From the NCBI RefSeq assembly GCF_032854445.1, contig NC_088296.1, positions 124,001-188,000 on the forward strand: a stretch of 64,000 nucleotides of DNA. The letters are read 5' to 3'. This document shows positions 23,330 through 34,633 of this stretch, in pieces; position 1 is the stretch's first letter, and each line of letters starts with the position of its first letter. The stretch comes from Liolophura sinensis. Taxonomy: Eukaryota > Mollusca > Polyplacophora > Chitonida > Chitonidae. The translations under genes and the position numbers were made by a program. The notes beneath the pieces were generated by a model that searched no databases, was not told the DNA's origin, and worked only from the letters and a program-made list of their open reading frames with translations.

Positions 23330-24530
23330 CCTTCATAGACATGAGGTGAACACCTCAGTGTAAGGTAAAAATGAGGTGTATATGGGGTGTGCATCTCACG
23401 TACACCTCAGTGTGAGGTATAGTGGAGATGTACACCCCATCTATGTTATCGGAGGTGTACAGTTGGTTTGCGCGCTAGCGCTGCGTAATGATGCAGGAGC
23501 CTCTGACTAACGTAGTAGCTGCGAGTTCAAGTTCAGCTCATGCTGGCCTCTTCTCCGCCCCTACGTGGGAAGGTCTTGCAGCACCCTGAGGATGACCGTG
23601 TGTTTTCCCCAGGCTGCACCTGGTTTTCCCCCACCATAATGCTGGCTCAAATACACCTTAGCAACTTTGAAAAAAACTCAACACTTAGACATGTTAGACG
23701 ACATACCTAAGGTTCATCTCACAATTTTTTTTAAAAAATCTTAAAATAAGAGATCGGATTCAGCCATTTTACTTCAAACAAAATGATCACTACAAATGTC
23801 TTTTTTTTTTTTTTTGGCCAAAAAAAAAACATGTTAAAATATTAAACATAGGGTGTGCAAAATATTGTCCAACCGCAGGGCACGTTATACATGTATATTT
23901 GCCCCTGATTATTCAAAGATGGCTGCCCCAAAATGTGTGCATATTCTAGGCTGTGGGAAAAAAAACCCCCAAAAATGCACTGACTGATACTTCCTGGGGC
24001 TGAATTTTATAAAGTGTGAGCACACACGAACATCTGAAGTCAACAGAAAAAGAGTAACACTAATTTTTGTTCAAGCACCTGGTAAGCCATGTAAATGTAA
24101 ATTGCTGTGGTTGTTGTAATTTAGCTGCGAATTACAGATACTGTACACAAAGAACTGCATTCATCTACAGATTTACAGCTGAAATTATCTATCATTTATA
24201 CAGCCGTTAGCTTAGTGCTTTGAGATTGTTTTCTGCCAAATTCAACGTGAAAACAGTGGGTTAAATGTTACATTCAGGTACACCCACCTTTTCAATAGCA
24301 TATACCTGAGCTATACCTCCACCTGTACCTCTGTTACACCCCAGGCAGCATTTTTTTACCAACCACAATACCCAAAATACACCTTCAGTACACCTCACAT
24401 ACATGTAGACCTACACCACCATGTACACGTTTACCTCAGACACACCATAGGATATGCTACACCTCAATGGTACACCTCAGATGTGCCTCAAGTATGCCTT
24501 CAGTACACCTTGTAGGTTAAACCTGCGCAA
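23330..24530. repeat. ACACCT-rich composite repeat with SINE, largely unit 1 only
   Basis: Contains two clusters of TACACCTCA or its complement (23330-23460, 24260-24520). Between them are a plus-strand SINE with tRNA-like head (about 23465-23645) and a diverged copy of 7000-7140 (23890-24030). Unit 2 breaks inside the SINE head (after GCGCGCTAGC, about 56958) and resumes at the equivalent of 25305. Confidence 0.7.
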
Positions 24531-24589
24531 TTCGGGCAATTGGGTCAAATATTTTCTTCCGAAATCTCGAGGGTAAACGAGCAATGAAA

Positions 24590-26200
24590 AAAAAAAAGAT
24601 AAAAGTGCCACAAAGAAACACTATGAATTTCTGCACTGCTCTTTTGCATCCAACTAAACCATATCAGAACTTTATTTGTTTTGGATGGAACTAAAAAAAC
24701 TTCTGCTTAGTATTATTGCCCACCACATAAAGGTTACCAAGGTAAGAAGAGGTCATGCCTTCACTTCCAAACAAATGGTGGTGATGAAAGGTTGATATTT
24801 TAAATATTGTAGAGAAAGGTGCAAACTGCAATTACAGGCTTGGGATGGTAACACATAAAAGTATAGTAGGGGATATATCTATCTGATCTTGGATTTGACA
24901 AATTTACTACATAAATTTAAAGAAAAAAATCAAAAACCCAATTTTGCCCGATCACCTTTATTGTAATAAGGTCAAGTTGTGAGTGCCTTAACTGGACTAC
25001 TTTTTGGGAATTTATCATGGGTTATCCCCAACCATTACAACCCCAACCCTGTCTACACCCCACCGCGACTCTCATCTTACTTTTTTGACGCAAAGTTCCC
25101 CCCTTGCGCTTGTATTTCCTAATTTCATTTACACAGGTGAGTGTAATACTGCATTTATTTGAATAGAACTGTTTCAGGAGGTATATAGATGGGCGAAGCA
25201 AGTTATTTTGATCACCTATTCTGAAACACATACATACATGTATGACCCTTAATATAGCAATGCATAATTATGTATTACAGTTTTGTTATATGCAAGGTGA
25301 ATTTACAACATTAAATATTCTAATGCTGTGTTTCAAAACAGGTCTGAACATTGATCTGTTTCTTGTCTGGTGAAATCTGATTAAATGTGCTGTCTCTGCA
25401 ACAATAATAATACAAATTTGTATCGTTTTTTTTTTTAATTCGTTTCTACAGGTACAAGTGGAGATACGCTTAGCAAATCCTACACAACTTCTGCTCCAGC
25501 GGGGAGAAGTGGTTAAATTTTAGCATCTAAGGACAAGTGTTAGCTTTTCAGAAAATACAGGGTTAATGTTCATTTCTTCAGATTTTCTTTTAGAGAGAAA
25601 AGAAATTTAAACCACTTTCTGCAGAAAACATCCTATCCCAGACATTTACGTGCAGAGTATCAACCCAGGTGGGCCACTACCCACAGCCCTGAAACCTGAA
25701 ATTAGTCAGATTCATAACTTCATATAAAAGTATTACTAACAAAAACTTTTAAAACTTAGTCCTCATTATAGGTTACACATGCTCATTTCGGGAAAATGTG
25801 TCCATGATTCGCCTCCGAACTGAAGTTGGAGGACTAACTCTATAAAACTGACACAGAGACATTTAAGCTGTTCATATACCGTACATTTCTGCTGTACTAC
25901 TTTGCATTTAACATGTCTAAATAAAATAAATCGGATTTTGTTTCAAACAGAACAGAAAACTTTTCCCCCACTGGTATTACCCACTTCTCTAGAGGTAAGA
26001 CAATGTTATGACCTCACTTTCAGCCACTACAGCTAAAAAAAAATGGTAGCTGAGAATATTGTAGACAAAAGTGCAAGCTGCATGTGGAGGTATGACAAAG
26101 TACCATGCAAAAGTTAGGGTATATATATTTTTCACGTTGAAGATTTACTACATAATTTTTGTCTAACCTAAATGGGTAAGGGATATTTCCCTCACTGAGT
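24590..26200. repeat. Degenerate tandem duplicate of about 1.2 kb (unit 1)
   Basis: The stretch 24600-24890 is a diverged match to 25850-26130: TTTTGCATC(C/T)AAC, TGTTTTGGATGGAA, TTACCAAGGTAAGA, TGTAGA(G/C)AAA(G)GTGCAA and AGGTATGA/TGGGATG. Unit 2 keeps only the right-hand copy (about 57540-57840). No coding sequence seen. This flanks the 3' end of TRIM gene B. Confidence 0.55.
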
Positions 26201-26631
26201 TTTTTCCTTAGGACCTAAAGTTACATAACACAACAAGAATTACTACATGTATCATGTTGACAATATGTATTGTCATGTATAAACTGTGACCCGTTTTGCT
26301 CAGTGACATTCCTGATAATGCTGATTTACAAGTCACCATTACTAAAAATAAAACTACCCAGCCAATATCTACATGAATTTTGTCTTGAAGAAAATTGACA
26401 TTGATGTTCAGGACAAGTCAGACAGACTGTGTATAACTACACCAAGCTGTAAGCTTGTGACAGATCACTGACCACTTTGCAGAACAAGCTATACATACTG
26501 AATTAGCCACAGTGCTGACATTAACTAAAACATCTACAAACTGGTCATTTGTTTTTTAAAAATTAACAAAACAGTGTATTTCAACAAATGGTAATATGAT
26601 GGAAACGATGTAATGAATAATTACCCGATGG

Positions 26632-27203
26632 TCAGGAAGTGCTTATCATATCACGGAGAACTTGAGGCAGAGTTGCAGAGTCACCCGTTACCAGACGAGC
26701 AGACACAGGTCCAGACCAGACATGAAACCCAACCCATGGCACGAGAGGCTCTGTGACGACAACACCACTAACAGTGTATATTACCTGGTTGTTGTCACAG
26801 TCCAGGACTGTCAGTGACTGGTCATCACAGTCCAGGTACACACCCAGGTGATGAGGTCGTGTGTAACGTCTGTGCTCTCGATAGCCAGGTTTGATCTCAC
26901 CTCCGTGGAGATTATGACACCAGACCACATCACCATAGTACACCATCCCAATGTACCAGGTGTTACGGCCATGTTTTGTCTCACTGACATCACAGCTCTC
27001 CTGTGTCACTCCTACACGACAGGTACAGCTATCTGAACAGGTGATGTGTATCTCCCAGTAGTACCTGCCCGTCTGGTAACGCCCGTCTGTCACAACTCTC
27101 CTCCACATAAACACCCTGGTCAAGCCCTCACTCTTTACCACAGAGCTGATGTCAGTGATTCTCAGCTCACTGTCGTCTGTCTCTGTGAATCTCATCGTCG
27201 GCT
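26632..27203 (-). CDS. TRIM gene B exon 7: SPRY domain
   Basis: Acceptor TTTTTGCAG/AGCCG at 27204-27205; stop TGA at 26634-26632. With the A left by exon 6 the first codon is AAG. Recognisable SPRY blocks are RYQTGRYYWEIHI, CRVGVTQES, NTWYIGM, HLGVYLDCD, LTVLDCDNNQ and VGFHV. This exon differs from gene C's by about 46 residues and three codon indels but about three silent sites, concentrated in loops between the strands (for example residues corresponding to MVYYGDVVWCHNL). Confidence 0.93.
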
Positions 27204-30200
27204 CTGCAAAAACACAACAGGAGTGGCATAAACAACAGCAAACCATAAACACACGTTGTAAAACTGAGGTGTAAATACCTGTACACATACCGTGGTTTTA
27301 CTTGCTCAACACAATCTCTTGAAATAATATGACATATATTTTTGACATGAATGTAATTTATATACAGATCTCTGTCATTTTCAGCCAGTTTAAAAGAGTT
27401 GAGCTTCGACAAGAACTGTATTCATGACTAAATGACGGGTACGACATAGACATAGACTAACTAGTTGGTTAAAATACAGGTTTTAGCGATCTAATTTGTT
27501 TAAAACTTATCACTTACAACAAGAATAATACCTTCCTCTATCCAGCCATTGGTTTTAGTTGTCAGTTATGACACATTTGAACACTCAATTCACTATCAAG
27601 CTGCAGTAGGCCTGTTGTCATTCGTGGAGTTCAGAAGCCGTCTGTAGTATAAGGGAGGTAACTCGCCACACATAACTTACCAAGTGACTTTCATTGTCAC
27701 AATACCCCCAAAGACTATTTAATCCACCAGAAGTAGTCTTTTTAAATTTTCTTCAATTTGCCATTTTTTTTTTAAAGATACCTAAATATTAAAATATAAA
27801 CATCAAACTTATATTCATGGAGGAAGGACATGTAAACCTCATACTCTTATACATGGAATCTATACCCTTTAACATTAATAATAAAACAGATATGAGGGCA
27901 CTTTTTCTCTTTTTTTCCCTTTGAAATAAGTGTTTGACTACATTTGAATCTAAGAAATAATGGCGAATTTTTACTAGAATACATGTTTCAGTAATAATTA
28001 GGGGGCCTCCGTGGTTCAGTTGGTTAGCGCGCTAGCGCAGCGTAATGAAACAGAAGGCTCTCACCATGCAATGCGATCGCTGTGAGTTCAAGTCCAGCTC
28101 ATGCTGGCCTCCTCTTCGGCCGTTCGTGGAAAGGTCTTCCAAGAACCTGCAGATGATCGTGGGTTTCCACCAGGCTATGCCCAGCTTCCTCCCACTATAA
28201 TGCTTACCGCTGTCGTCTAAGTGAAATATTCTTGAGTACGGCGTAAAGCACAAAAAATTGGGTGCAATATGTTATCTGTCCTGCTCTAAGAGTGTACACC
28301 TGCTCTTGTACACATGGGGTAAACATCACCCAGACACCACAGAATACACAAACACCAGTCCTGATCTAACAATACAAGGTAGACACCGATGGCTTCACTA
28401 CCATCTGTTCTGATCTAATTTTGCAGCTGCTGATATATAATTCTGCTATGTAACTTCCTCTTTTTGAGACTTCTGGGCCAACTGTACATTAATCTGAATC
28501 TCCTGTGCACATCCTACTGTGTACCTCACATTAGTCTGTGTCGTCTGTGCCCACCCTACTGTATACCTCACATTAGTCTGTGTATCCTGTGCACATCCTA
28601 CTGTATAACTCACATTAGCCTGTGTCTTCTGTGCACACTCTACCGTATACCTCACATTAGCCTGTGTCTTCTGTGCACATCCTACTGTATACCTCGTATT
28701 AGCCTGTGTCTTCTGTGCACACCCTACTGTATACCTCACATTAGCCTGTGTCTTCTGTGCACGCCTTACTGTATACTTCGTAGTAACCTGTGTCTTCTGT
28801 GCATACCCTACTGTATAACTCACCTTAGCCTATGTCTTCTGTGCACACCTTACTGTATACTTCGTAGTAGCCTGTGTCTTCTGTGCACATCCTACTGTAA
28901 AACTCACATTAGCCTGTGTCTTCTGTGCACACCTTACTGTATACCTCACATTAGCCTGTGTCTTCTGTGCACATCCTACTGTATAACTCACATTAGCCTA
29001 TGTCTTCTGTGCACACCCTACTGTATAACTCACATTAGTCTGTGTCTTCTGTGCATACCCTACTGTATAACTGACATTACCCTGTGTCTTCTGTGCACAT
29101 CCTACTGTATAACTCACATTAGCCTGTGTCTTCTGTGCATACCCTACTGTATACCTCACATTACCCTGTGTCTTCTAAGCACACCCTACATTTATAACTC
29201 ACATTAGCCTGTGTTCTCTGGGCAAACCATACTGTATATCTGACAATATTTTGTATATTCTGGGCACACACTACTGTATACCTCACATTAGTTACCATTG
29301 TTTTACCCACCCTATCCCTTGCCTAACATTAATGTGTATGGTTTATGCTATTTGTACTTTTTGCAAACTTTTCTCACTTTCGTCTCTCTTGGAATTCTGT
29401 TCATTTTCTTGGCACGCCACGGACATATCGGTTTGTTTTCTTAACAGAGTCTATCGTGTGTTTTGCAGGTACACAGCCGTTCGCCCTCTCCATTTTTGTC
29501 TGTGTCTTCGATGCACACACTAATGTAAATCTTGCAGTCCTTTATGTCGTCTAAGAACACCCTACTGTATGCCTTTTCTACATAAGAACTTACTTGTAAC
29601 ACGTAGGGGAGATATTTGTCCACCGACTGCTGCTTCTAAGTCCTGGCATTCTTGCATTGTCTCTTTTACAGTCACCTGTCTAGGAACAACTTGGTCATGT
29701 TGTACAGAAGCTAGAAGCTTCTGTCTGCTGACCTCATGTTTCTCCAGATCTGCTCTTATCCCATTCAGTTGGTCATCAGTTCTGCGAGAAGAGGAGAGAA
29801 AATAAAGAGACACAGTCGTGTAGTGATCTTGTGTCCGCGCAGTTATAAGAATGACATCATGTACTATTCCTAGTAGGTTAGATCTAATTTGTCTGGACAA
29901 ACGTAAGATTGAACATTAGATATATCTCACACTTGAGTCATATTTTGGACAACTACAGCTTACAGAAACACATCTGCTGACAATAGTCACGTGCGCATGT
30001 ATAACAAACATGGGGAGGTATAACACATTTATACATACGTTTTGGTGAAGTCTGTGGAACCCTGTCAACAAACAGAATTAAGCCTACATATAAAATCACG
30101 TAAAGAAGAAACAGATACCTCTCCAGAGACACACAGTACGCAAGCACCCTTGGCTTTTATATCCAACATTTAGACCATTCCCAGATCTATTACATAGCCC

Positions 30201-33200
30201 ACATCAGCTCTCAATTCCGCTTAATAAATTCCATTGTGCTTCATACAATTTCCCCTTATTTGCAAATCTATTTACATACAAACCTTGTTTTATTTTTAAA
30301 AAAAAAACAGCATACAATATGTTCTTTTTGACATTACATGTTGCTACTTTATTGCTTTAATCGGACCGAGGGGTACCACTGAGCATAATAAAGCTGTTGA
30401 ACTCAGGATCTAAAACTTTAGCAGATCTGGCAGCATGAGGTGGATTTGAATACCTGATCACAGTTCCTAATGTTGGATTGGGTCTTAGGTAACGTCTGTA
30501 GTAGAGGCAGCTGAACTAATGTTAGAGATTGTGACTTACATGGTTGACTTACGTGCAAAAAGTCCACGCCCACTGATGCTAATAAATCACTGGAAGTCGG
30601 TACCATCCTCTCCATTTCCTGGGCCTGTAGCTGGAAATGTTTGAGTATAGCACTACACTCCACACTCCACTGTGAATAGCGGGTTCTTATGCCGTCTAAG
30701 GAGTGTTGCCTCCAGGCTTGTAATTCTTCCAAGGCTGCACAATAAGCCTTTTCTACTTCCTGAGTGTGAAGCTCCTGGTTTTCCTGCCAAACAGAAAAAT
30801 CGTTTATTACCTCATCCACACCTTTAGAACTGCGTGTTCAAGACGTTATATATGTATGTGTAACATGGTGAACTATACGTGCCACATAAAAATGTGTTTC
30901 TGGGGTGGAGGGGATTTCCCTTTAATCCAGTGATGTACATGCAAGTGTCCACTCAAAACCCCAAAGGTAGGTCGGTCAACCTCTGAAAGGGTTGTGCGAT
31001 CAAAACTGATGCTCCGAGCATGGTGAAGCCTTAGATGCTTTCAGCCTCAGACACCTGGGGCTGGTTCAAACCCGAACGTTGTCGCCTCATCAGATCAAAT
31101 GGTGTACGTGTATGTATTATAGATATTATTATGACAGCATATGATGGGCGATGATATATCAAATGTATTACATTTGGGCATATCGCGTGTGTGTCACTAA
31201 TAAGAAAGTCATATTAATGATACGATAGTCTGGTTAGATAAGCCAGAGATAAGTAAAATAGACACGTCCATCACACATATAAATCCCCGCATCAGTCCGT
31301 ACATTACCCTGTTTTTACTGGAAGTCGTCACTGTTCGGGTTTAACTCTTTAATTTAAATGTACATATATAATGCGTGGCAGAATAGAACTTTATCAAAAC
31401 TAGATGATTGACAGCTGTATGTTACCTGGACTTGTGAATGATAGCAATATTGTAGATACTTAAAATGAGTCACCTGTTTATGGAGGACAACACAGGCTGA
31501 ACAGGTGCCATGGAGAATACCAACCTGTATCATATTGTGCAGCCTCCTAACTCCTGACAGTGATTCTTTGGTTTCTAGTAAGATATTCTCCAGTTCACTT
31601 GTCCTGCTCAAAACAGCTGGCTGTAATGACAAAAAAAATCATTACCTGTCAATTATGGGAGAAATTTGTTGAATTATTTCTCATTGACTGGCTTGTCTAA
31701 CATCGGTTTTATGCTGAAGTCAAGACTACATTCTTTACATGGCGGATTCTTTACATGCGAAAGGGAAAAAACAAAAAACAAAAAAAAACACTGGCCTTAC
31801 ACTTGTGAGTAATATGGGGGAGGAAACGTGACATTTCCAGATAAAAACAGTGACCTGATCTGTCCGATTGTCAGTCATATAACAAAAGGCAGAAAAAAAA
31901 CACTGGCCTTACACAAAGGCTCGGCAGTGATGTGGGGAGAGGAAACAAGGCATAACCAGGAGAAACGACTGGCCTTAGTGGACGGCCTGTCAGCGATGTG
32001 GGGATAGGAAACAAGCCATTGCCAGGAGCAAAACCACAGTATTCACATGACGGCCTGTCAACGATGTGGGAGAGGAAATAAGACATTGCCAGTAGAAAAC
32101 CATAGTCCTGACTTGACGGCCTGTCAGTTCTGTGAGGGGTAGGAAACAAGCCATAGCCTGGAGAAAACCACAGTCCTCACATGACGGCCTGTCAGCGATG
32201 TGGGAGAGGAAATAAGACATTGCCAGTAGAAAACCATAGCCCTGACTTGACGGCCTGTCAGTTCTGTGAGGGGAGGAAACAAGCCATAGCCTGGAGAAAA
32301 CCATAGTCCTGACTTGACGGCCTGTCAGCGATGTGAGAGAGGAAATAAGGCATGACGAGGAGACAACCACTGGCCTTACATGACGGCCTGTGAGTTCTGT
32401 GAGGGAGGAAACAAGGTATAGCGAGGAGACAACCACTGGTCTAACATGACGGTATGTCAGCGATGTGGCAGAGGAAACAAGGTATAGCGAGGAGACAACC
32501 ACTGGTCTAACATGACGGTATCTCAGTGATGTGAGGAAACAAGGTATAGCGAGGAGACAACCACTGGCCTCACATGACGGCCTGTCAGCGATGTGAGAGA
32601 GGAAATAAGGCATTGCCAGTAGAAAACCATAGTCCTGACTTGACGGCCTGTCAGTTCTGTGAGGGGGGAAACAAGGCATAGGGAGGAGACAACCACTGGC
32701 CTTACATGACGGCCTGTCAGCGATGTGGCAGAGGAAACAAGGTATAGCGAGGAGACAACCACTGGTCTAACATGACGGTATCTCAGTGTTGTGAGGAAAC
32801 AAGGCATAGCCAGGAGAAAACCACTGACCTTACATGACGGCCTGTCAGCGACATGGGAGCAGAAACAATGCGTAGCGAGGAGAAAACCACTGGCCTTACA
32901 CGACGACCTCTCAGCAATGTGGGAGAGGAGAGAGAGCATACATGACGCGACATACAAGTGTGTCTTCACAACCTTAGACTAAGATACCTTATTTAGATCA
33001 ATAGCTCATATTCACAGATAAACCCTATATGGTTATCGTTTTTCAAGTTTTAACTAAGTTTTCTTTCTTTTTTAATGGTTTTTCAACACGTTCGTCAATT
33101 TCGGTTTTATTGTTGATGTTCTCTTTCAGTTGAACTGGCTTGTGCTTTCAACTTGTTCTCGCCACGATATGACTTGAAAATTGCCTATGTGGCGTTAAGC

Positions 33201-34633
33201 TATAGTCATTCATTCATTCATTCACAGCCTTAGACTCCACGATCAACACAGTAGTACATGTATCTGGGTACATATACTCAATGTCAACGACCTCAATGTC
33301 AACGGCCGAGCTTGCAAGGTTCCTGAAGTTTGGATGTTCTTAGAATTTGGACTTACGGTATGGGGAGACTTCTAACACAGCTACATGTTCCATACTCAAC
33401 TGCTAGTTGTTGTAGCTAGTTCAACATGGAAATGTGTTTAAAGTGATAGCCGTTTAGGTAGTCAATGACTAGCCATTTTCTGCATGAAGTAATTAGGAAC
33501 TAAGCTCAGTAGTCAATTGCCTGTTGCTCATTTTTGTTATTATGATGACATTTTATTAACGATCTGGAGTGATCATATATTCTCAGATATTTAAAGATAA
33601 CACTTTTATCAATTCGACTTTCACACGATTTACTACAGTACAGGAGAAAATATCCCGTTCTTCACTGTTTTATAGAAACGTTTGGCTCATAGTTCCAAAC
33701 CATGACACGTTCTGAATATCGACAATTTATTAACTAGCATGGTAAATGATTTGGATACTGATTTTTAATTCATTCGTCTGTTCTCTGCTCCTTTGTGCAT
33801 GATTTCGTTCTAATTTTTTAATGTATATAATTTCTTTTTTGTGGTTTTTGTTGAACGTCTTGTTGGGATCTGGTCTCGCGCGACTATTGACGCGGAACGT
33901 CCATTTTGGTGGACGGCTGGTACACGAAGGTCTGTCTCGGCGCATAGATACATTAGGGTCTTACCTTGTCTTTCTCAGCTGCAGATGGTACATCTCGCAT
34001 AGCGTGTCCCGCATGTTCAACCACACAACCCGTACAAATCACCATTCGACACGGTTCACAGTACAAGTCGAATGACCGACCGTGTCTGGGGCATGACGGC
34101 TGCTGAGTTGATTGATCATCCCCACTGACCTGTCGCTGTGTGGTTTCCTGGGCGAGATACTCCAGGGACGAAACCAGCTGGTGACGCTTCATAGCACCCA
34201 TCATGGGATGAAAAGAAGCCAGACAGTCTTTACAATACAGTAAAGAACAGTTGGTACAAAACTTGACAGCTTTAGCCTGATTATCCTCCCCACACAGAGA
34301 ACAACATGGGATGTCATCCTCAACCTTAACAGCAGAAGAGAACCTCTCCACTATTTCTGCCAGATGAAAGTTGGGAGGCAGACCAGCCACACCTTCTCTC
34401 CCCAGACTGGTTGGTGTCCGACATACAGGGCATGAGATCAGTTGATCAACACCCTCACTCCCGGTGCTGCAGGTGACCTCATCTGTCTGTCCAGGTTTAG
34501 ACCTGTCAGCATACACAGCAATACACTCTCTGCAAAAACTGTGCTGACAAGGTAACGTTACTGGTTTCCGGAATTTGTCCACACATATCGGGCATGTAAG
34601 AACCTCTTCGCGATTTTCCTTGCTTTCAGCCAT
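26632..34633 (-). CDS. TRIM gene B: complete RING / B-box / coiled-coil / SPRY E3 ligase (spliced)
   Basis: Complete six-coding-exon gene on the minus strand: 34633-33965, 31620-31525, 30783-30553, 30061-30039, 29781-29594, 27203-26632. Lengths 669, 96, 231, 23, 188 and 572 nt total 1779 nt, or 592 residues plus TGA. All junctions are GT-AG and phases match (0, 0, 0, 2, 1). RING is at about 14-71, B-boxes about 110-151 and 181-210, coiled coil about 224-340, a linker to about 403, SPRY about 404-592. The 96/231/23 nt coiled-coil exons are the classic TRIM pattern. By family knowledge TRIMs are dimeric cytosolic ubiquitin ligases that bind targets through SPRY; an innate-immunity role is inferred. 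A 5'UTR exon must lie upstream of the acceptor at 34651. No vertebrate orthologue is assigned. Confidence 0.9.
28001..28258 (+). mobile_element. Full-length tRNA-derived SINE in gene B intron 6
   Basis: The head GGGCCTCCGTGGTTCAGTTG contains an A-box-like TGGTTCAGTTGG (28012-28023); the B-box-like GAGTTCAAGTCC is at 28084-28095. The body and 3' end (GTGAAATATTCTTGAGTACG, GCGTAAAGCAC) are complete with a short A-run. Present at the same site in unit 2 (59741-59994), so it predates the duplication. It is antisense to TRIM and is not a functional tRNA gene. Confidence 0.9.
28490..29290 (-). repeat. 42-bp minisatellite in gene B intron 6 (about 18 copies)
   Basis: Units of 42 bp read on the TRIM sense strand as a 14-residue repeat like VRYTVGCAQKTQAN. 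Open runs are limited by in-frame stops in variant units (CATAGG, CTTAGA). Sense-strand units carry AATGTGAGTTATACAG, resembling a splice donor followed by an acceptor. It lies between exon 6 and exon 7. Unit 2 has about 52 copies. Treated as noncoding. Confidence 0.9.
29594..29781 (-). CDS. TRIM gene B exon 6 (post-coiled-coil linker)
   Basis: 188 nt. Acceptor TTCTCGCAG/AACTG; donor ACAA/GTAAGT at 29593-29592. The first nucleotide completes the codon split by the 23-nt exon, and the last nucleotide is carried into the SPRY exon. It encodes TDDQLNGIRADLEKHEVSRQ ... RVT, a hydrophilic, helix-prone linker. Confidence 0.9.
30039..30061 (-). CDS. TRIM gene B exon 5 (23-nt micro-exon)
   Basis: A 23-nt exon between TTGACAG and GTATGT encodes GSTDFTK plus two bases of a Thr codon. 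Its length and phase are what is needed to join the 231-nt exon (phase 0) to exon 6, and 23 nt is the standard size of this exon in TRIM genes. The unit 2 copy differs by one silent base. Confidence 0.92.
30553..30783 (-). CDS. TRIM gene B exon 4 (231-nt coiled-coil exon)
   Basis: Acceptor CTGTTTGGCAG/GAAAAC; donor CAC/GTAAGT. 77 codons, beginning ENQELHTQEVEKAYCAALEE and ending DLLASVGVDFLH, form the main coiled-coil helix. Gene C differs at ten residues with about four silent changes. Confidence 0.93.
31525..31620 (-). CDS. TRIM gene B exon 3 (96-nt coiled-coil exon)
   Basis: Acceptor TTGTCATTACAG/CCAGCT; donor ATACAG/GTTGGT. 32 codons, PAVLSRTSELENILLETKES then LSGVRRLHNMIQ, start the coiled coil directly after B-box 2. 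96 nt is the typical size of this TRIM exon. Unit 2's copy would lie right of 64000. Confidence 0.93.
31890..32960 (-). repeat. 66-bp minisatellite in gene B intron 2
   Basis: About 16 copies of roughly 66 bp marked by GACGGCCTGTCAG(C/T)GATGTG or GACGGCCTGTCAGTTCTGTG, at for example 32049, 32115 and 32183. The period is near a multiple of three, producing long but meaningless frames of a 22-residue repeat. Lies between the RING/B-box and first coiled-coil exons of gene B. Confidence 0.88.
33110..33225 (+). repeat. SINE-like 3' tail with (ATTC)n
   Basis: The sequence TTCTCGCCACGATATGACTTG, then AAATTGCCTATGTGGCGTTAAG and CATTCATTCATTCATTCAC resembles the 3' ends of common molluscan SINE/LINE families that end in a tetranucleotide run. 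It is 5'-truncated and distinct from the tRNA-headed family elsewhere in the window. Confidence 0.55.
33240..33728 (+). other. Intron 2 of gene B, unstructured part
   Basis: AT-rich sequence between the SINE-like tail and the start of unit 2. No repeat, exon or splice-consistent frame seen. The unit junction, as defined by the arbitrary window start, falls here without any visible scar. Confidence 0.4.
33965..34633 (-). CDS. TRIM gene B exon 2 (RING and B-boxes)
   Basis: Coding part of the exon 34651-33965; acceptor TTCTATTGCAG at 34652-34653 side, donor GACAAG/GTAAGA. ATG at 34633 with A at -3 and G at +4; 223 codons, phase 0 at the end. Same zinc ligands as gene A. It differs from gene A at five of 669 bases, two of them changing residues. 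The in-frame upstream extension to 34783 crosses the acceptor. Confidence 0.95.

Larger units (their letters stand above)
1..30834 (+). repeat. Tandem segmental duplication, unit 1 (part aligned to unit 2)
   Basis: Position 1 matches 33729 and the match continues in the same orientation to 30834, which equals 64000. The offset is 33728 at the start, about 34520 near 14 kb, 31738 at the SPRY exon and 33164 at the right end; the shifts come from discrete indels. Similarity is near-identical to about 10.25 kb and several percent divergent after that. The remaining 30835-33728 has its partner beyond the window. Because the window start is arbitrary, the true unit boundary is not visible. Confidence 0.97.

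Noticed and set aside
28001-28095. Possible tRNA gene from A- and B-box-like sequences
   Set aside because: The spacing and body match the SINE family found in many copies here, and no cloverleaf with a proper anticodon and acceptor stem is evident.
28464-29207. 247-codon plus-strand frame over the 42-bp minisatellite
   Set aside because: The frame follows from a period divisible by three, has no start or splice context and lies antisense inside a TRIM intron.
31990-32679. 229-codon minus-strand frame over the 66-bp minisatellite
   Set aside because: Repeat-derived frame within gene B intron 2; not joined in phase by splice sites to neighbouring exons.
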